This document shows, piece by piece, positions 54,027-62,611 of a DNA stretch of 64,000 nucleotides. The notes beneath the pieces were generated by a model. That model saw only the letters and a list, made by a program, of their open reading frames with translations, made no database searches and had not been told where the DNA came from. The DNA is taken from NCBI RefSeq assembly GCF_009664365.1, contig NZ_CP044310.1, positions 3,545,001 to 3,609,000 of the forward strand. Direction: 5' to 3'. The DNA is from Paenibacillus xylanilyticus (GTDB lineage: Bacteria; Bacillota; Bacilli; Paenibacillales; Paenibacillaceae). Positions within the stretch are counted from its first letter, which is position 1. Every line of letters starts with the position of its first letter. A program made the position numbers and the translations under genes.

Positions 54027-54920
54027 TTATTCTTTGACTGATCCAACAACAATGCCTGTTACAAAGTATTTTTGCAGCAGCGGATAAATCAACAGCAGCG
54101 GAATGACCGCGACTACGATTTTAGCCGCATTCAGGTTTTTATTCGAAATCTCAGTCAGGTTGCTGAGCTCGCTGGAATTCGTACCGGCTTGCAGCAAATC
54201 GGCAATATTTACATTAAGGGACTGAATATAGGTCATAAGCGGATAGTTGCTGACCTTGGTCATATAGATCAAACCGCTGAAGAAGTCGTTCCACGTACCC
54301 ACGATACTGAATAAGGCAACGGTCGCCAGCGCAGGTATGGACACCGGAACATACACTTTGAACAAAACTTGAAGCGGATTCGCCCCATCGATAAACGCCG
54401 CTTCTTCCAGTGCTTTAGGAACTGCAGAGAAGAAGTTCATCACAAGGATGACACTGAATATCGGAACAGCGCCTGGCAGAACAAGTGCCCATATCGTATT
54501 GAGCATATCCAGGTTTTTGATCAGCAGGTAACTCGGAATCATGCCTCCACTGAACAACATGGCAAAAATCATGATGTTCATATAGATGTTTCTGCCTTTG
54601 AATTCCCTTTTCGACTTGGATAGCGGATAAGCCATCAAAATAATCAGAATCATGTTAAGCACAAGGGCCAGCGCAACGCGCAGAACAGATATGCCGAAAG
54701 AGCGCCAGAACTGGGCATCATCAATAATTTTTGAATACGCGGCTGTCGTAAAATTGACCGGAACGAGACCTACGGCATTCGCCGATACAGCCTCGCTGCT
54801 GCTGAATGAAATGGCAACAATATTCCATAATGGCAGAAGGCAAGCCAATGCCAGCATGATTACGATGGCATAGATGACAAACCGGCCAATTCGTTCTTTA
54901 ACGTTTGCAGAATAGGACAC
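54027..54920 (-). CDS. CUT1 importer permease, YtcP/LplC type
   Basis: A 297-residue permease with six helices, EAA loop EEAAFIDGANPLQVLFKVYVP, and the YtcP-type C-terminus FVTGIVVGSVKE. The start is GTG 54920, eight bases after GGAGG. It pairs with the LplB-type permease 13 bp upstream. Import of a complex alpha-glucoside is inferred from the GH13 genes downstream. Confidence 0.92.
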   Translation of the reverse strand: MSYSANVKERIGRFVIYAIVIMLALACLLPLWNIVAISFSSSEAVSANAVGLVPVNFTTAAYSKIIDDAQFWRSFGISVLRVALALVLNMILIILMAYPLSKSKREFKGRNIYMNIMIFAMLFSGGMIPSYLLIKNLDMLNTIWALVLPGAVPIFSVILVMNFFSAVPKALEEAAFIDGANPLQVLFKVYVPVSIPALATVALFSIVGTWNDFFSGLIYMTKVSNYPLMTYIQSLNVNIADLLQAGTNSSELSNLTEISNKNLNAAKIVVAVIPLLLIYPLLQKYFVTGIVVGSVKE

Positions 54921-54933
54921 GGACGTTGCCTCC

Positions 54934-55848
54934 TTAGAAAATTTTTCTGTCAGTATATTTTTTGGCGAGTTGATTCGCAGACAAGAGCAGCACGATACCG
55001 ATCACGGATTTGAACAATCCCACAGCCGTACCGAAGCTGTACTGTCGTCCAACGAGACCAATGCGGTACACGTAAGTATCCAGAATATCGCCCGTTTCAT
55101 ACACTACCGGGTTATAGAGGTTATAGATTTGATCAAAGCCGGCACTCAAAATGTTGGTCAGGCTCATTACACCCATGAGCAGAATAATAGGCAGCATACC
55201 CGGCAGCGTAATATGCCATACTTTTCTCCACCAACTGGCTCCATCCATTCCTGCCGCTTCATATAGACCGGGATCAATCGACGTAATAGCAGCCAAATAA
55301 ACGATGGAACTATAACCAAATTCCTTCCAGACGTCTGTTCCTATAATCAGTGGCTGGAACCACGTGTTGCTGCCCAGGAAATTGATATGATCCAGGCCAA
55401 AGAACGCGAGCATTTGGTTCACGATTCCATCCAAACTGAACATGTTGACCACGACGGATGCGAGTACAACCCAGGATAGAAAGTGCGGCAGATAAACGAT
55501 CGTCTGCACGGATTTTTTAACGTATTTAACACGGATTTCATTCAACAATACGGAAAATATGATCGCCATCAATGTTCCGAGCAGAATCTTGGCAATGGCA
55601 ATGACTAGCGTATTGCTGATGACCTGAGCGATATCCGGGAGTTTGAACATATAAATAAAATGCTTCAGCCCGACAAATTCAGAGCCGAACATGCCCTTGG
55701 CTGGTACATAGTCCTGAAAAGCCGTAATGACACCGACCATTGGTATATAGCTGAATACAAGCAAAAACAAAATACCCGGCAGCATCATCATATGGTACAT
55801 GGCACCTGTGCCGAGCCGTCCTCTTGCTTTTAATTTCCCCTGTTTCAT
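54934..55848 (-). CDS. CUT1 importer permease, LplB type
   Basis: A 304-residue permease with six helices (first YHMMMLPGILFLLVFSYIPMVG) and the EAA loop EAAGMDGASWWRKVWHITLP. Start at 55848 (MKQGKLK) follows GAAAGGGG; a longer frame adds 11 residues. It lies between the lipoprotein and the YtcP-type permease genes of the alpha-glucoside operon. Confidence 0.92.
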   Translation of the reverse strand: MKQGKLKARGRLGTGAMYHMMMLPGILFLLVFSYIPMVGVITAFQDYVPAKGMFGSEFVGLKHFIYMFKLPDIAQVISNTLVIAIAKILLGTLMAIIFSVLLNEIRVKYVKKSVQTIVYLPHFLSWVVLASVVVNMFSLDGIVNQMLAFFGLDHINFLGSNTWFQPLIIGTDVWKEFGYSSIVYLAAITSIDPGLYEAAGMDGASWWRKVWHITLPGMLPIILLMGVMSLTNILSAGFDQIYNLYNPVVYETGDILDTYVYRIGLVGRQYSFGTAVGLFKSVIGIVLLLSANQLAKKYTDRKIF

Positions 55849-55910
55849 GGATGAACCCCTTTCCTGAAAGAAAGGCTGCATATCGCAGCCCTGCTACTGT
55901 TCATGGATGT

Positions 55911-57647
55911 CTATTGTTTCGATGCGATCTCGTCTTCGATTTCCTGAATGACTTGATCACCGCCTTGTTTCTTCCAGTTGCTGACGAATGTATCGAAGTA
56001 ATCCAGCGGTTCGGAACCCGTTACAATTTTGATGAACGATTCCTGCTCGAGCTTCGTCAGATTGGCCCACGTTTGTTTCATGCTTGAGGTCGTTCCAGAG
56101 AAAGCAGGAGTCATCCAAACGAATTTATTCTCCTGTGTCAGCTTGTCGATCAGTCCAACGCCGTTAATCCGTGAATGGTATTTGGACCAAGCAGTTACGT
56201 CATCCGTATCCATGTCGCTCAAATACGTTTTAATGCTTCCGATATTGTTCTTCGACTCGGTTGTGCGAACCTCATCCAGACCAATTTCCCCTTTAATTCC
56301 ACGAACGACATCAGAGTAATCATCCAGCAGCGATGTAGCGGAATTGACTTCAATGTTAAACGGTCTCGTAGAACCGTCTACCCCAGTCTCCTGATACTTG
56401 GCAGCTTCCGGCATGGTTGTTGCCACATCTTTATCATTTGCCAGTTTGTCGTAGAACAGGTTTACAATCTTCACTGCCAGTTCAGGGTGCTCATACCCTT
56501 TTCTTACCACGATAAACTGATTGGATGGATTAGCATGTGCCACGTTCACATTGCCGTCTGCATCTTCCAACGTATACGCCGAAAACTTCGCATTTTTATC
56601 CATCTGCTTCACGCTGATCAATCCCCAGTCCGGGATATGCCACGGTCCAAAAGCGATACCGCTCTGGCCATTGGTATAGAGTGCAGTAATGTCATCAAAC
56701 GTCCGAGTTCCGAATTGCGGATCAATGATGCCGTTCTTGAACCAGTCCGCCATGATTCCCAGCATTTGCTTGGTCTCTTCTGTCGTGGAACCATACACAA
56801 TTTTGCCGTCTTCCCCATTCATCCAATATTGCGGGAACGCCCCCTGGGTTGAGGCAACACCCAGCATGGTATAGGCAGAGGCATTGTAATCTGTGGTATT
56901 CAGTGTGTTGACAAAAGGGATACCGACCGGATTACCGGTTTGACCAGGATCTCTTTTCAGGAATTCCTGTGCTGTCTTCTCTACTTCTTCGAGCGAGATG
57001 GCGCCATCTCCGTCTGGATCGAGTTGGATCCCCAGCAGATCCAGCCAATCTTGACGTACCCAAACCATCGTTGGTGCGGAATCCAGGGACGTCGCCGGAA
57101 GACCCATCAAACGACCATCAATCGTCGCATTATCTAAGGCACGCCCATCATAGGAATCGTAAATCTGCTTGATGTTATCTGTGGCGTATTGATCGTAAAT
57201 GGTTGTCAGATCCTCAATCAGGTCATTGTCCACCAGTTCTTTCAGTTCGTCTTTGGAGTCGACACGCATCATGTCAGGCAATTCCCCAGAGGCTATGGCG
57301 AGCGATACCTGACGGCTGTAATCTTCACCATTGGCTTCAAATTGATCTGTGATTTGAGCGTTAAATGTATCTTTAACCAGTCGCGTATATGCGTTGTTCT
57401 CGTAGGTATCTCCAGCCGGCAGTTTCGGATTGGCTGTAGTCACACGTCCCATGGTTACGGTGATTTCGTCTTTGTAGGCACTGAACGGATCCCCCGGAGT
57501 TACCTCATATTTGCCTGCTTCCTCTGCAGTAGGAGGAGTGGATGCGCCTCCACATGCCGCGAGAGCTGTAACCATCAGCGCAGACATCGACAGCACGGCC
57601 AGACGTTTCGTGAGCGGTTTGCTTTTCATGGACCATTTTGTTCTCAT
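55911..57647 (-). CDS. Large solute-binding lipoprotein, LplA/YtcQ type
   Basis: A 578-residue extracellular binding protein, of the long class that pairs with LplB/YtcP permeases. The signal peptide ends in a lipobox ALAAC near residue 32. A calcium-binding-like loop DPDGDGAISLEEVEKT is visible around residue 225, as in related polysaccharide-binding lipoproteins. AAGGGG precedes ATG 57647. It is the first gene of the operon and follows the two-component genes. A cre-like site overlaps its probable promoter. Confidence 0.9.
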   Translation of the reverse strand: MRTKWSMKSKPLTKRLAVLSMSALMVTALAACGGASTPPTAEEAGKYEVTPGDPFSAYKDEITVTMGRVTTANPKLPAGDTYENNAYTRLVKDTFNAQITDQFEANGEDYSRQVSLAIASGELPDMMRVDSKDELKELVDNDLIEDLTTIYDQYATDNIKQIYDSYDGRALDNATIDGRLMGLPATSLDSAPTMVWVRQDWLDLLGIQLDPDGDGAISLEEVEKTAQEFLKRDPGQTGNPVGIPFVNTLNTTDYNASAYTMLGVASTQGAFPQYWMNGEDGKIVYGSTTEETKQMLGIMADWFKNGIIDPQFGTRTFDDITALYTNGQSGIAFGPWHIPDWGLISVKQMDKNAKFSAYTLEDADGNVNVAHANPSNQFIVVRKGYEHPELAVKIVNLFYDKLANDKDVATTMPEAAKYQETGVDGSTRPFNIEVNSATSLLDDYSDVVRGIKGEIGLDEVRTTESKNNIGSIKTYLSDMDTDDVTAWSKYHSRINGVGLIDKLTQENKFVWMTPAFSGTTSSMKQTWANLTKLEQESFIKIVTGSEPLDYFDTFVSNWKKQGGDQVIQEIEDEIASKQ

Positions 57648-57682
57648 CTAATTCGATTCCCCTTATTCTGTTTATCATTTTT

Positions 57683-57701
57683 TGTTTACGCTTTCATTAT
57701 A
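57683..57701 (-). promoter_or_regulatory. -10 box and overlapping cre of alpha-glucoside operon
   Basis: Minus-strand TATAAT at 57696-57701 with a poor -35, typical of a promoter needing an activator (probably the YesN-type regulator). TGAAAGCGTAAACA at 57683-57696 overlaps it and matches the CcpA consensus with one mismatch, so glucose repression is likely. The rest of 57702-57859 shows nothing else. Confidence 0.55.
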
Positions 57702-57859
57702 AAATAGAGTGTAGATCCACTGAGATAGGGATTGCACGTTCGTTTGGATAGAGAAATGATTACAGTTTTCGACCGCGAACTCGGAGCATTGGTTAGATCG
57801 TAAACATTTATCCTACCTGCTGACTTACATTCATCTATCTATCCTTATTTCCACTTGAA

Positions 57860-57899
57860 AACAAAGACCGACAGCTCCTCAAACCGGAAACTGTCGGCC
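57860..57899 (-). terminator. Terminator of response regulator gene
   Basis: Stem GGCCGACAG/CTGTCGGTC on the minus strand (57891-57899 with 57866-57874) followed by TTTGTTTTC, about 120 bp past the regulator stop codon. Confidence 0.75.
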
Positions 57900-58017
57900 T
57901 TCAATTTATCCAAATCGATAAATGTCTCTTGGACCACTTCCATAGCGGCCTCCAACGATCATCATGGAGACGGTCACTTTCCTTATGATGGATGTTTGTT
58001 CAATAGGAACACATCTG

Positions 58018-59424
58018 CTATTTGACTCCTCTGCCTTGCTGCCGATATTCGCTTGGCAGAAGGCCAGTCGTTTCACGGAAAATCCGGCTGAAATATTTTT
58101 CATCCGTATATCCCACTCGCTCGGCAATCCAGAAAATGGTGTTGTTTGTATTGAGTAAATACTCCTTCGACTTCTCTACCCGGATGAACCTGGAATACTC
58201 ATTAAAGGTTTTCCCCATCAGATCTTTGAAGCATTGACTGAAATAACTTCGGCTGATGTTGAGTTGTTGGGAAAGACCTGAAGCGGTATACGCCTGCTCC
58301 AAGTCATCCTGCATGATCATCACTGCTTTTTTCACGGCATGGATGATTTCCTGGGAATACGAAGTCTGTTCGTCGGCCTTACGAATAACTACAGCAGTCT
58401 GTTTAATCCATCTCTCAACCTCGTACCAGGAATCGAAACCATGAATCATCGAGATCCTTCCAAGCGTTGTTTGGGCAAAAAGGTGATTCCATTCCATAAC
58501 GAGGGAGTATAGTAACCCCATTAACTGGCCCTTGTTTAATCGTAATGAGGTAAACTGTTCAATGAGTTGGTCGTAGTATGTGTCATGATGAGTCCATGGG
58601 GTTTGGAACCAACTTTGCTTAATCCGGTCTATGTCCTCATCCTGCGGTTCTTTTAAAAATGTCTCTTCCTCGTTCATCGAAACGGCAATGACTCGGTGTT
58701 CGGGGTTGTACGCATAGAATAGAGATGCCTCTGTATAATTCATAATCCAGTTTTTGATTTGAGACCATGTTCTCTCTTGTACATCGGACAACACCAATAA
58801 CGTACTATGAGGAACTTGATTCATGGATGCTTTCAGCTGAAGAAACAGCGGGTCCTGCTCGTCATAGGAAGCTGCCCACATCCAGCTATTCCGTTCAACC
58901 TCCCACCGGATCACATCTCCATCGGTGGTCAGCTCCACTGGCCACTTCTGTTCGGATTTGCGATCTTGGGAAACGAGTGCATACACATTCGGGTAATGGA
59001 CATTGATTTCATTGGTAGAAGGCATCTTGCGGATAGAACTCGTCAACCCCGTAATACGAGTATGGATCCGGTGCAGAACATGTTCGAATTGCTCTTTCTC
59101 CAGCTGGACCTTGGCTATATAATCAATGGCGCCCAACCTCAGCGCTTCCTGGATATAATCGAAATCCTGATGCAAGGTTAACACGACAATATGAAGCTCC
59201 GGATAGAGCTGTTTTGTGGCTCGCATCAGTTCAATACCTGACATGACCGGCATTGCAAGGTCCGTTAACATGAGATCGACCGGTTGGGATTTCAGGAAAT
59301 CCAATGCTTTCGCTCCGTTACTTGCTTCTCCTACAACCTCCATATTGAATTCGTTCCATGGCATCGCCGAGCTAATGCCTTTGCGTACCAGCTTATCGTC
59401 ATCCACAATCAATACCTTAATCAT
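58018..59424 (-). CDS. YesN-type response regulator
   Basis: A 468-residue regulator: receiver domain at residues 1-120 (VLIVDDDKLVRKG, phospho-acceptor in LMLTDLAMPVMSG, Lys in DYIAKVQ), a long linker, and a C-terminal AraC-type DNA-binding domain (ISRSYFSQCFKDLMGKTF, then IAERVGYTDEKYFSRIFRE). Phosphorylated by the partner kinase, it should activate the alpha-glucoside operon 370 bp downstream. Its ATG overlaps the kinase stop codon. Confidence 0.93.
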   Translation of the reverse strand: MIKVLIVDDDKLVRKGISSAMPWNEFNMEVVGEASNGAKALDFLKSQPVDLMLTDLAMPVMSGIELMRATKQLYPELHIVVLTLHQDFDYIQEALRLGAIDYIAKVQLEKEQFEHVLHRIHTRITGLTSSIRKMPSTNEINVHYPNVYALVSQDRKSEQKWPVELTTDGDVIRWEVERNSWMWAASYDEQDPLFLQLKASMNQVPHSTLLVLSDVQERTWSQIKNWIMNYTEASLFYAYNPEHRVIAVSMNEEETFLKEPQDEDIDRIKQSWFQTPWTHHDTYYDQLIEQFTSLRLNKGQLMGLLYSLVMEWNHLFAQTTLGRISMIHGFDSWYEVERWIKQTAVVIRKADEQTSYSQEIIHAVKKAVMIMQDDLEQAYTASGLSQQLNISRSYFSQCFKDLMGKTFNEYSRFIRVEKSKEYLLNTNNTIFWIAERVGYTDEKYFSRIFRETTGLLPSEYRQQGRGVK

Positions 59425-61133
59425 GCTGAGATATCTTCTCCTTTAATGGGCAGTATGAGCAGTATGCTTGTCCCCGTTCCTAATTCACTCTCGATGACCA
59501 ATTGTGCTTGGTCCCCATATTGTGATTTCAACATGCGGTGAACGTAATTGAGTCCAATGCCCATTCCTACTTTTTGTTGTTCAGCTACACGGTTGTTCAG
59601 CAGTTTATGAATGGTTTCCTCGCTCATGCCTGCACCATTATCCTGTATCATAATGTTCAATGTTGTATTACATGTGACTTCAATTTGAATAAAGCCTTCG
59701 TCACTCAATCCATGATAGAGTGAATTTTCAACCAGCGGTTGCAGAATAAAACGAGGCACAGGAATTTGAAGCACTTGTTCGTCAGCAGTAATACGGACGT
59801 CGAATTCAAAATCATACCGAATTTGCTGCAAAATCAGATACTGTCTTAATGCATCAATCTCCTCTTCCATCGTGGATACTTGCCCTAATTTGCCCAAGTT
59901 GTAATAAAGCAGCTTGTTCAATGACTGTACCAGCTTGTCGATCTCCCCTTGTCCGTTCATGACGGCCAGCCAGTGTACCGTATCCAGTGTATTCATCAGA
60001 AAGTGCGGGTTAATCTGATAGAGCAGCTTTTCCACTTCCAGGTCTGCACGAATTTTTTCTTTCTGCTGCACTTCCTTGAAGAGATCACCAATTTGATGCT
60101 GCATGTTCGAAAATTCACCGAGTAGAAAATCAAATTCGGGTATTTGGGTGCGAGCTCGGTTCCCCGTCGTTTGTGGGTTTTTGGACATCCCGTTGATTTC
60201 CGAATGGAACAAACCAAGTGGTTTGTACACCATCTTCCACAGGAGCCAAGCTAGAAATACGGTAAAGCCAAGGAAAAATAATGCGACCAGCAATATTTGA
60301 AGTAACCACTGGTTTTTCTCCTGCTGATATTGAGCCTGCGAAATAACTGAAACGACGCTCCATTTCTGTGATGAATCCTCCTTGAACCAGTGATACCCCC
60401 GGGATATCCCGTCCTTGGCAGGATCGGCTGTCAAGCTGGAGAAATTCTCCCCGACCTTCATCGCTTCCGGTATCTCACTGTACACAATGTTGCCTTCACC
60501 ATCCAGGATCAGATGAGACAGAGCCCCGTTGTACTGACTGTATCCCAGGTTATCCTGTGTGAGACGAAAGCCAGACTCTACGTAAATGTACACGTCGTCC
60601 CTTTCGGGCAGTTGTACTCTTCGCAGAGCAGACAGAACGAGTTGGTCATCGAACCGGTTCATGCTGATATGCGGTCCATAATATTTAATGCCATAGGTCT
60701 GGAAGAGCACAGGCAGTGACTCCGGAGAAAAGTGATCCTTAATCGGGAAGTTGCCAAACTGTGTAGTTCCATCCTTTTGGAAGTAATACAAGGTCAAACC
60801 AATGTTCGGATTGGTAAACGTGACCACACTTAACTCACTTTTTAACTCGTCTCTCGCCTCCATCAATAGGAAGATATCCGAGGAAGGCTTCAGGAATTGA
60901 TCCAGCTTTTTGCCAATGGTTCCACGGTAGGACAATTGCTGTGTAACGTGATTCAGATTGGTGATTGAATTCTCCAGTGAGGATGTCACCTGCTGTAAAT
61001 TGCTGCGGATGCCGTCATCGATTTTATTTGCGAAAATGGAGTCAATGGTATAGTAGGAAATCGCAAATATGCTGATAAAAGGGATAAACGCACTGAGGAA
61101 GAACAATAAAAAGATCCTTTTTTTAAGTGTCAT
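59421..61133 (-). CDS. YesM-type sensor histidine kinase
   Basis: A 570-residue membrane kinase. A helix lies at about 7-29 (FLLFFLSAFIPFISIFAISYY), then about 250 extracellular sensor residues (Cache-like), a second helix near 280-303 (LLQILLVALFFLGFTVFLAW), a HAMP-like linker, the His_kinase domain with phospho-acceptor in YQINPHFLMNTLDTVHW, and an ATPase domain (QPLVENSLYHG, DNGAGM, GIGLNYVHRML). It probably senses an extracellular saccharide or the loaded binding protein. It overlaps the regulator gene by 4 bp. GGAGAC lies before ATG 61133. Confidence 0.93.
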   Translation of the reverse strand: MTLKKRIFLLFFLSAFIPFISIFAISYYTIDSIFANKIDDGIRSNLQQVTSSLENSITNLNHVTQQLSYRGTIGKKLDQFLKPSSDIFLLMEARDELKSELSVVTFTNPNIGLTLYYFQKDGTTQFGNFPIKDHFSPESLPVLFQTYGIKYYGPHISMNRFDDQLVLSALRRVQLPERDDVYIYVESGFRLTQDNLGYSQYNGALSHLILDGEGNIVYSEIPEAMKVGENFSSLTADPAKDGISRGYHWFKEDSSQKWSVVSVISQAQYQQEKNQWLLQILLVALFFLGFTVFLAWLLWKMVYKPLGLFHSEINGMSKNPQTTGNRARTQIPEFDFLLGEFSNMQHQIGDLFKEVQQKEKIRADLEVEKLLYQINPHFLMNTLDTVHWLAVMNGQGEIDKLVQSLNKLLYYNLGKLGQVSTMEEEIDALRQYLILQQIRYDFEFDVRITADEQVLQIPVPRFILQPLVENSLYHGLSDEGFIQIEVTCNTTLNIMIQDNGAGMSEETIHKLLNNRVAEQQKVGMGIGLNYVHRMLKSQYGDQAQLVIESELGTGTSILLILPIKGEDISA

Positions 61134-61152
61134 TCTGACCTAGTCTCCTTCT

Positions 61153-61195
61153 GAAAATAAAAACAGCAAGCCTCCTGGTTATGGAAGCTTGCTGT
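61153..61195 (-). terminator. Terminator of the 49-residue gene
   Basis: Perfect 9-bp stem ACAGCAAGC/GCTTGCTGT (61187-61195 with 61163-61171) followed on the minus strand by TTTTTATTTTC. It is about 30 bp past the stop of the small gene and 30 bp before the kinase start, so it could also act as an attenuator for the kinase operon. Confidence 0.75.
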
Positions 61196-61224
61196 GAGTA
61201 TACATACAGCTATACCGAATATCG

Positions 61225-61374
61225 TTATCCCCATAGGCTGAGGCCTACTTTGAAGCTCGTCGGCATTTCGATCCATTCAGGCGGACACATATCAGGACAC
61301 TTCGTCAGTTCTTGTCCTCGTCCAATTTCCTTCATAATTATAGATCGATATTCGAATAAGTCAAACGCTTTCAT
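61225..61374 (-). CDS. Unrecognised 49-residue protein
   Basis: A 49-residue frame too short for usual ORF cut-offs. It begins MKAFDLFEYRSIIMKEIGRG, has two cysteines in CPDMCPPEW and ends VGLSLWG. There is no signal peptide or membrane helix. GGTGG sits eight bases before ATG 61374 and a strong terminator follows the stop by about 30 bp, so it looks like a complete gene. I do not know a family. The paired cysteines could bind metal or form a disulfide. It lies between the sensor kinase and methyltransferase genes; 61375-61598 upstream shows no clear promoter. Confidence 0.55.
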   Translation of the reverse strand: MKAFDLFEYRSIIMKEIGRGQELTKCPDMCPPEWIEMPTSFKVGLSLWG

Positions 61375-61598
61375 ACTTCTCGCCACCAAAACCAGTGGCA
61401 GGACAAGGGGAAGTTAATACACACCCCTTCTTACATGAAGGTGAAGAATTCATATAAGTTATATCTTTCCATATCATGCAGGAGCAACAGAATACAAGCG
61501 TAAATTCATCTGTAGATTAACGAGGCTACCGATGATATCGAAAGCCCCGCGTTCATTTATATTAAGCTTTGTTTTCCAGCAGAATACAGGTGTCCTTT

Positions 61599-62153
61599 TT
61601 ACTTTTGAGCAAGAATTATATAGACAGATTGGTTGGCAATTTGGGTCGACGGGTAGATCTTATTAACAATGGTGAAGCCAGCATCAAGCATTTCCATTTC
61701 CATATCGTTGGAAGAAACTCTCGGACCCGTAGAAGTCTCTGACTTTTCTAATTCGATACATAAGAACAAGCCTCTGTCTTTCAATATTCTGTTGACCTCT
61801 TTCAAAGCTGTTGCAAGAGGCTTAACTTCGTGTAAAGAAATGGATGCAATAGCTATATCAAGAACCTGGTTATCTAACGGAATTTCTCTGAAGTCACCTA
61901 CAACAGATGTAATATTCGTAATACCTCTCTCCGTCGCTTGGGTTTCCAAATATTCAAGAACATCCTTATCATTGTCTAGCGCATATACGGTGTTCACTCG
62001 TTCAGCAATGGACATGGAAATATAGCCAGTGCCCGCTCCAAGGTCCAATACATTGTCGGTTTTCTTGATAGGCAGCAGCTCCAATAGTTCCTCTGCAGGA
62101 AATCTTTCGATATTTTCTAAGTTGTTAATTTTCTTTTGTAATTTTGGATTCAT
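61599..62153 (-). CDS. Class I SAM-dependent methyltransferase
   Basis: A 184-residue methyltransferase of the UbiE/Coq5-like group. The SAM-binding motif I is VLDLGAGTGYISM near residue 36, motif II acid in YALDNDKDV, and motif IV is DIAIASISLHEV. Substrate unknown. GGGGAG precedes ATG 62153. It is divergent from the rsgA2 leader transcript. Confidence 0.85.
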   Translation of the reverse strand: MNPKLQKKINNLENIERFPAEELLELLPIKKTDNVLDLGAGTGYISMSIAERVNTVYALDNDKDVLEYLETQATERGITNITSVVGDFREIPLDNQVLDIAIASISLHEVKPLATALKEVNRILKDRGLFLCIELEKSETSTGPRVSSNDMEMEMLDAGFTIVNKIYPSTQIANQSVYIILAQK

Positions 62154-62281
62154 GTTGGTCTCCCCTTTAATTACGGATAAAATAACTCTTTAATAACTAT
62201 AATATACTTTCTCTGTAATGTAAACGCTAATGTTCCTTAAGATTAGAGGAAGCATCGTTTTCGGTAAGTTGTATTTTTCAA
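62154..62281. other. Divergent upstream region
   Basis: Short AT-rich region shared by the methyltransferase and the rsgA2 leader. Apart from the rsgA2 promoter that begins at its right end I see nothing assignable. Confidence 0.4.
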
Positions 62282-62310
62282 TTGATTTTTCTGGAAGAAA
62301 AGGGTATTTT
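62282..62310 (+). promoter_or_regulatory. Promoter of leader-rsgA2-aph transcript
   Basis: TTGATT (62282-62287), 17-bp spacer, TATTTT (62305-62310). Start near 62317, at a small AGCTTA/TAAGCT hairpin (62317-62332). The leader is about 295 nt long. Confidence 0.65.
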
Positions 62311-62341
62311 ATAAAGAGCTTAGTGATAAGCTAGTTCCTTA

Positions 62342-62573
62342 CACGAAAGGAGATGTTTTTAATGGCAGCTACTTATATGGTGGTTTCGTCTTAAAACTGA
62401 ATAGTTGGCATACATGAAAAAAGCGGGAAAACGCCCGCATTATTTGGTATGCCATCCAAAGTAACCTTTCGTGAATATTGCTGTTTGCAGATACGATGAA
62501 GGTCGTATCTTTTTTGCGTCCTGATGCCGCGCGACAGCAGCTTCTTAAGAGGCTGCTTGTCCGTGGCATTTTT
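62342..62573 (+). promoter_or_regulatory. Attenuator RNA: antiterminator and tandem terminators
   Basis: Seen pairings: CACGAAAGG (62342-62350, overlapping the leader-peptide Shine-Dalgarno) with CCTTTCGTG (62465-62473), 9 bp perfect; ACCTTTCGT (62464-62472) with ACGA/AAGGT (62493-62503), 9 bp with a 2-base bulge; stem TGGCATAC/GTATGCCA (62406-62413, 62447-62454) enclosing GCGGG/CCCGC; terminator 1 AGATACGA/TCGTATCT (62489-62496, 62503-62510) then T6; terminator 2, a long stem 62524-62541 with 62552-62569, then T5. The second pairing excludes terminator 1, and the first excludes the second. This is a switch set by ribosome occupancy of the leader start; the mechanism is inferred. Confidence 0.75.
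62362..62394 (+). CDS. 10-residue leader peptide of rsgA2 attenuator
   Basis: Encodes MAATYMVVSS followed by TAA. AAAGGAG (62346-62352) stands nine bases before the ATG, one of the best ribosome binding sites in the region. The peptide resembles in size and position the leaders of drug-inducible resistance genes, but I do not recognise the sequence. A ribosome on its start region would keep the Shine-Dalgarno out of the long-range pairing with 62465-62473. Confidence 0.7.
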   Translation: MAATYMVVSS

Positions 62574-62611
62574 GCGTCCAAAAAACAACATTAAAGGAGC
62601 TACCCAATAAC

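Noticed and set aside
56175..56852. 225-residue plus-strand frame opposite the binding protein
   Set aside because: Antisense shadow; cysteine- and histidine-rich composition is implausible and no RBS is present.
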